DNA of 9,638 bases from SZUA-254 sp031379665 (GTDB lineage Bacteria; Bacteroidota; Ignavibacteria; UBA10030; SZUA-254). Both the position numbers and the translations under genes were made by a program. The notes under the pieces were generated by a model. The model worked only from the letters and a program-made list of their open reading frames with translations. It made no database searches and was not told where the DNA came from. This document shows positions 7,347-9,638 of the stretch, one piece after another. Positions within the stretch are counted from its first letter, which is position 1, and each line of letters starts with the position of its first letter. Where the stretch lies: contig JANNFI010000050.1 in assembly GCA_031379665.1 (NCBI GenBank), forward strand, positions 1-9,638, read 5' to 3'.

Positions 7347-9302
7347 ATGCGCAAGATTCAAAAATTGGTAATCGTCCTGGGAGTCTTCGCGATCCTGTTC
7401 GGCGCGACCGCGATGACGGCTCAGACCGATTTCAGCGTCAAGATTCATATCACCGACGGAACGGGATGGACCGATTCAGTCACGATCGGCAAGTATGTCG
7501 CCGCCACGAACGGCATCACCGACAGCCTCAGCCCTGTCCTCGTCGAGAAGGAACTTCCACCCCTTCCGCCGAGCGGCGGCGGCCAGGCCCCCGATGCGCG
7601 CCTCACCGATCCGACGGGCGGCCTCGCCTACGGACAGGGGACCGAGATCGACATCCGCAACCTGGTGAGCGACAAACAGAAGGACGTCTACCGCCTCAAG
7701 TTCCGCCGGACCGATCCGAACGGATCACCAGTCGTTCTCTCCTGGCCCTCCGGGCTCGGCGCAGTGAGCGGCGGCGGCTTCTATATGACCGACGGTTTCG
7801 GCGGGTTCCTGTTCCCGACGGTCAATATGAGCGAGCAGACATCGTTCACCGATTCGACATTCAACGTGCTCGCGGGCAGCTTCGTGGACATCGTGGTCGG
7901 CGACGGCTCGATGATGCGGACGTTCACGGCGGATTCGATCGCCCTGTCGTCGGATCTGAAGGGCAAGGTCGGCAAGTTCGAGAAGCCGAAGCCGATCTCG
8001 GTCGACTTCCAGATCACACTGGCGGCCCCGGCCGGCGGCGCAGACCTGTTCTACATCGAATTCGACAAGGTGGTCGAGGGCACGGTGTCATTCCCTGGCG
8101 ACACGCACGGGCACGCCCCGATTGCCCTGTCGGCCCTGAAGAAGTACACCGTGAACATCCCCGGCGCCCCGCTCGATTCCGCGCAGCAGGTGGTAGTGGT
8201 CGGTAACGGCGACAAGGGCAAGATCATGAAGGGAAAATATTACTTCACGATTGGCGGGGCGAAGGGCTCGAAGGTTGCATTCGCGACGGATTACGATTAC
8301 CTGCGTCTGCCCTCGCCGAACGTGAACAACATCGGCGACGAAATGTACCTGCAGCCGCTGAATCTGAGCATCGGAATGGGACCTGGCATCGGTCTCCCAG
8401 GACAGATTGGTCTGAACGCGAAGGGCAAGCCGATCATCCACCACATCAGCTACCCGAAGTGGAAGGACGTCACCAAGACGCTCTATAAGTTCAAAAACGT
8501 GACGATCCTGCAGAACGGAACGGCATACTGCCTGGACACGATCAAGAGCAAGGAAAACATCAAGATGCTCAAGTCTATCGGTCCGGACAAGACGGTTCGT
8601 TACAAGGATTCCCCGGTGTTGGGCAACAAGCTGATCGGTCAGCTGACGGCGCTGAAGTTCAACATGGCTGCCAGCTCGCTCGGCCACACTCCATCGACTG
8701 GGTTCCGTGACCTGGTCTACGCTGGACCGGAAACGTCGTGGGTGGGACAGACGGTCGACGCCATCGCCGACTCGGCCGACAAGGCCCTGGCGTGCTACGG
8801 CGGTCTTCCCCAGACGCCAACCCCCTGGACGTATGTCCGACTGGCGGACTTCCTCGAAACGCTGAACATGGAGTTCTCCGGCGCTTTCGATACCGCATCG
8901 TGGGGCGGAACCAACACCGTAGCCACGGGCATCGGGCCGGTGGCGCTCTCCGACATCTTCACGGGCTCGGGCGCTAACAATCCGCCGGTGGCGACGCCGG
9001 GTGATTACTCATCGCTCTACGAAGTGCCGACGGTGTTCGGGCTCTCACAGAACTACCCGAACCCGTTCAACCCGACGACGACCATCGAGTTCACGATCCC
9101 GGAAGACGCGATCGTGACGCTGAGGGTCTACAACATGCTGGGCCAGGTGGTGGCGACCCTCGCCGACCGCGAGGAATTCAGCGCGGGCGAAAACTGGGTG
9201 GAGCTGGATGCGGCGAAGCTGGCCACCGGCGTGTACTACTACCAGATCAACGTCAACGACGGGCAGTTCCAGTCAGTCCAGAAAATGGTTCTGATGAAGT
9301 AA
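7347..9302 (+). CDS. Secreted T9SS-sorted protein of unknown function
   Basis: A 651-residue exported protein; no catalytic family is recognised. The signal peptide (MRKIQK, then VIVLGVFAILFGATAMTA) is probably cut near residue 25, before QTDFSV. An N-terminal module (about 28-80) contains VTIGKYVAATNGITDSL and ELPPLPPSG from residue 69, then DARL, and resembles the ELPPTPP module of the preceding protein. The middle (about 80-550) has Gly-rich and beta-prone stretches, a Lys-rich part (about 210-425) and only two cysteines (in TAYCLD and LACYGG). The end (about 563-651) is a T9SS type A sorting domain: LSQNYPNPFNPTTTIEFTIP, LRVYNMLGQVVATL, GVYYYQINV and the terminal VQKMVLMK. It is thus predicted to cross the outer membrane by T9SS and lose or exchange this tail. 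The next gene starts 44 bases downstream, suggesting co-transcription. ATG 7347 is chosen for its spacing to GAGG; a GTG start at 7341 is the alternative. Confidence 0.85.
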   Translation: MRKIQKLVIVLGVFAILFGATAMTAQTDFSVKIHITDGTGWTDSVTIGKYVAATNGITDSLSPVLVEKELPPLPPSGGGQAPDARLTDPTGGLAYGQGTEIDIRNLVSDKQKDVYRLKFRRTDPNGSPVVLSWPSGLGAVSGGGFYMTDGFGGFLFPTVNMSEQTSFTDSTFNVLAGSFVDIVVGDGSMMRTFTADSIALSSDLKGKVGKFEKPKPISVDFQITLAAPAGGADLFYIEFDKVVEGTVSFPGDTHGHAPIALSALKKYTVNIPGAPLDSAQQVVVVGNGDKGKIMKGKYYFTIGGAKGSKVAFATDYDYLRLPSPNVNNIGDEMYLQPLNLSIGMGPGIGLPGQIGLNAKGKPIIHHISYPKWKDVTKTLYKFKNVTILQNGTAYCLDTIKSKENIKMLKSIGPDKTVRYKDSPVLGNKLIGQLTALKFNMAASSLGHTPSTGFRDLVYAGPETSWVGQTVDAIADSADKALACYGGLPQTPTPWTYVRLADFLETLNMEFSGAFDTASWGGTNTVATGIGPVALSDIFTGSGANNPPVATPGDYSSLYEVPTVFGLSQNYPNPFNPTTTIEFTIPEDAIVTLRVYNMLGQVVATLADREEFSAGENWVELDAAKLATGVYYYQINVNDGQFQSVQKMVLMK

Positions 9303-9337
9303 TCCATAATCCACCAAACACACTAAAACCTTATTCC

Positions 9338-9341
9338 GGAG
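9338..9341 (+). promoter_or_regulatory. Ribosome binding site GGAG for the small secreted protein
   Basis: GGAG lies five bases before ATG 9347 and supports that start for the truncated last gene. Confidence 0.5.
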
Positions 9342-9346
9342 TATTC

Positions 9347-9638
9347 ATGAAACGTACCATCTTCGTACTTGCTTTGCTGTTGGTTGTCGGCCTGAGCAGC
9401 GCATTAGCTCAGAGCGAAGCCGAGATCCTCGTGACGGCCACCGTCGAGAGCGAACTGGTTCTCGTCAACGTCGACGGCGACTGGGGCCTCTTCTCGCCCG
9501 GCCAGAGCTACACCGTGACCCCGAGCGGCTTCAAAGAGCCCCCCGGCCCCGGCGAAGGCGCTGGCGTCGTGGTCGATGCGATCGGTTTCGAAGTGGACGG
9601 CAACCCGGGTACTGATGTCCTGGTGACCATGATCCTTC
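9347..9638 (+). CDS. Small secreted protein, DUF4402-like (partial, runs off window)
   Basis: The first 97 codons of a gene cut by the window edge. The signal peptide is clear: MKRTIFVLALLLVVGLSSALA, with an ALA cleavage site before QSEAEI. The mature start is a beta-rich pattern (ILVTATVESELVLVNVDG, then DWGLFSPGQSYTVTPSG, a Pro/Gly-rich loop KEPPGPGEGAG, and FEVDGNPGTDVLVTMIL). This order (VTATV..., a 'W/F-G-x-x-x-P-G' turn, TVTPSG, a G-x-x-x-T-V/L strand near an 'MILP'-like end) resembles DUF4402 surface or pilin-like proteins; the match is by eye and the second half is missing. It begins 44 bases after the preceding gene and is likely in the same transcript. It could be a surface fibre or adhesin subunit (inference). 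Confidence 0.8.
   Translation, partial: MKRTIFVLALLLVVGLSSALAQSEAEILVTATVESELVLVNVDGDWGLFSPGQSYTVTPSGFKEPPGPGEGAGVVVDAIGFEVDGNPGTDVLVTMIL

Overview
The window reads as a chromosomal stretch from a GC-rich member of the Bacteroidota/Chlorobi lineage, most likely an uncultured Ignavibacteria-type organism. Two proteins end in type IX secretion (T9SS) type A sorting domains with the YPNPFNP signature typical of Ignavibacteria and relatives. The outer-membrane receptor has the carboxypeptidase-like regulatory domain plus plug plus barrel layout of Bacteroidota. Every gene lies on the + strand and codon third positions are GC-rich. This assignment is inferred from family signatures; there is no rRNA or tRNA in the window.

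Layout: (1) 1-222, the 3' end of a sensor histidine kinase (ATP-binding G1, F and G2 boxes). (2) 223-443, a non-coding leader with an eight-base C tract. (3) 444-3209, a 921-residue TonB-dependent receptor. (4) 3210-3492, a 283-base gap with two potential hairpins and a clear ribosome binding site at its end. (5) 3493-7257, a 1254-residue secreted protein made of two tandem 423-residue beta-helix-like modules, a paired 'WN...GYW' region, an 'ELPPxPP' module and a T9SS sorting domain. (6) 7267-7300, a strong hairpin. (7) 7347-9302, a 651-residue secreted protein with its own 'ELPPxPP' module and sorting domain. (8) 9347 to the window end, the start of a small secreted protein resembling DUF4402-type surface proteins.

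Working model (inference): the receptor imports an unknown ligand through the outer membrane. The duplicated repeat protein, whose family is often found next to such receptors, would be displayed on the surface by T9SS and may capture or process that ligand. The last two genes are 44 bases apart and probably form one transcription unit for further surface proteins. No SusD partner, T9SS machinery, mobile element, CRISPR array or RNA gene is visible. The most distinctive feature is the in-frame duplication with an exact 1269-base period. Nothing here proves a wholly new system; the receptor/repeat-protein pair of unknown substrate is the best candidate for follow-up.
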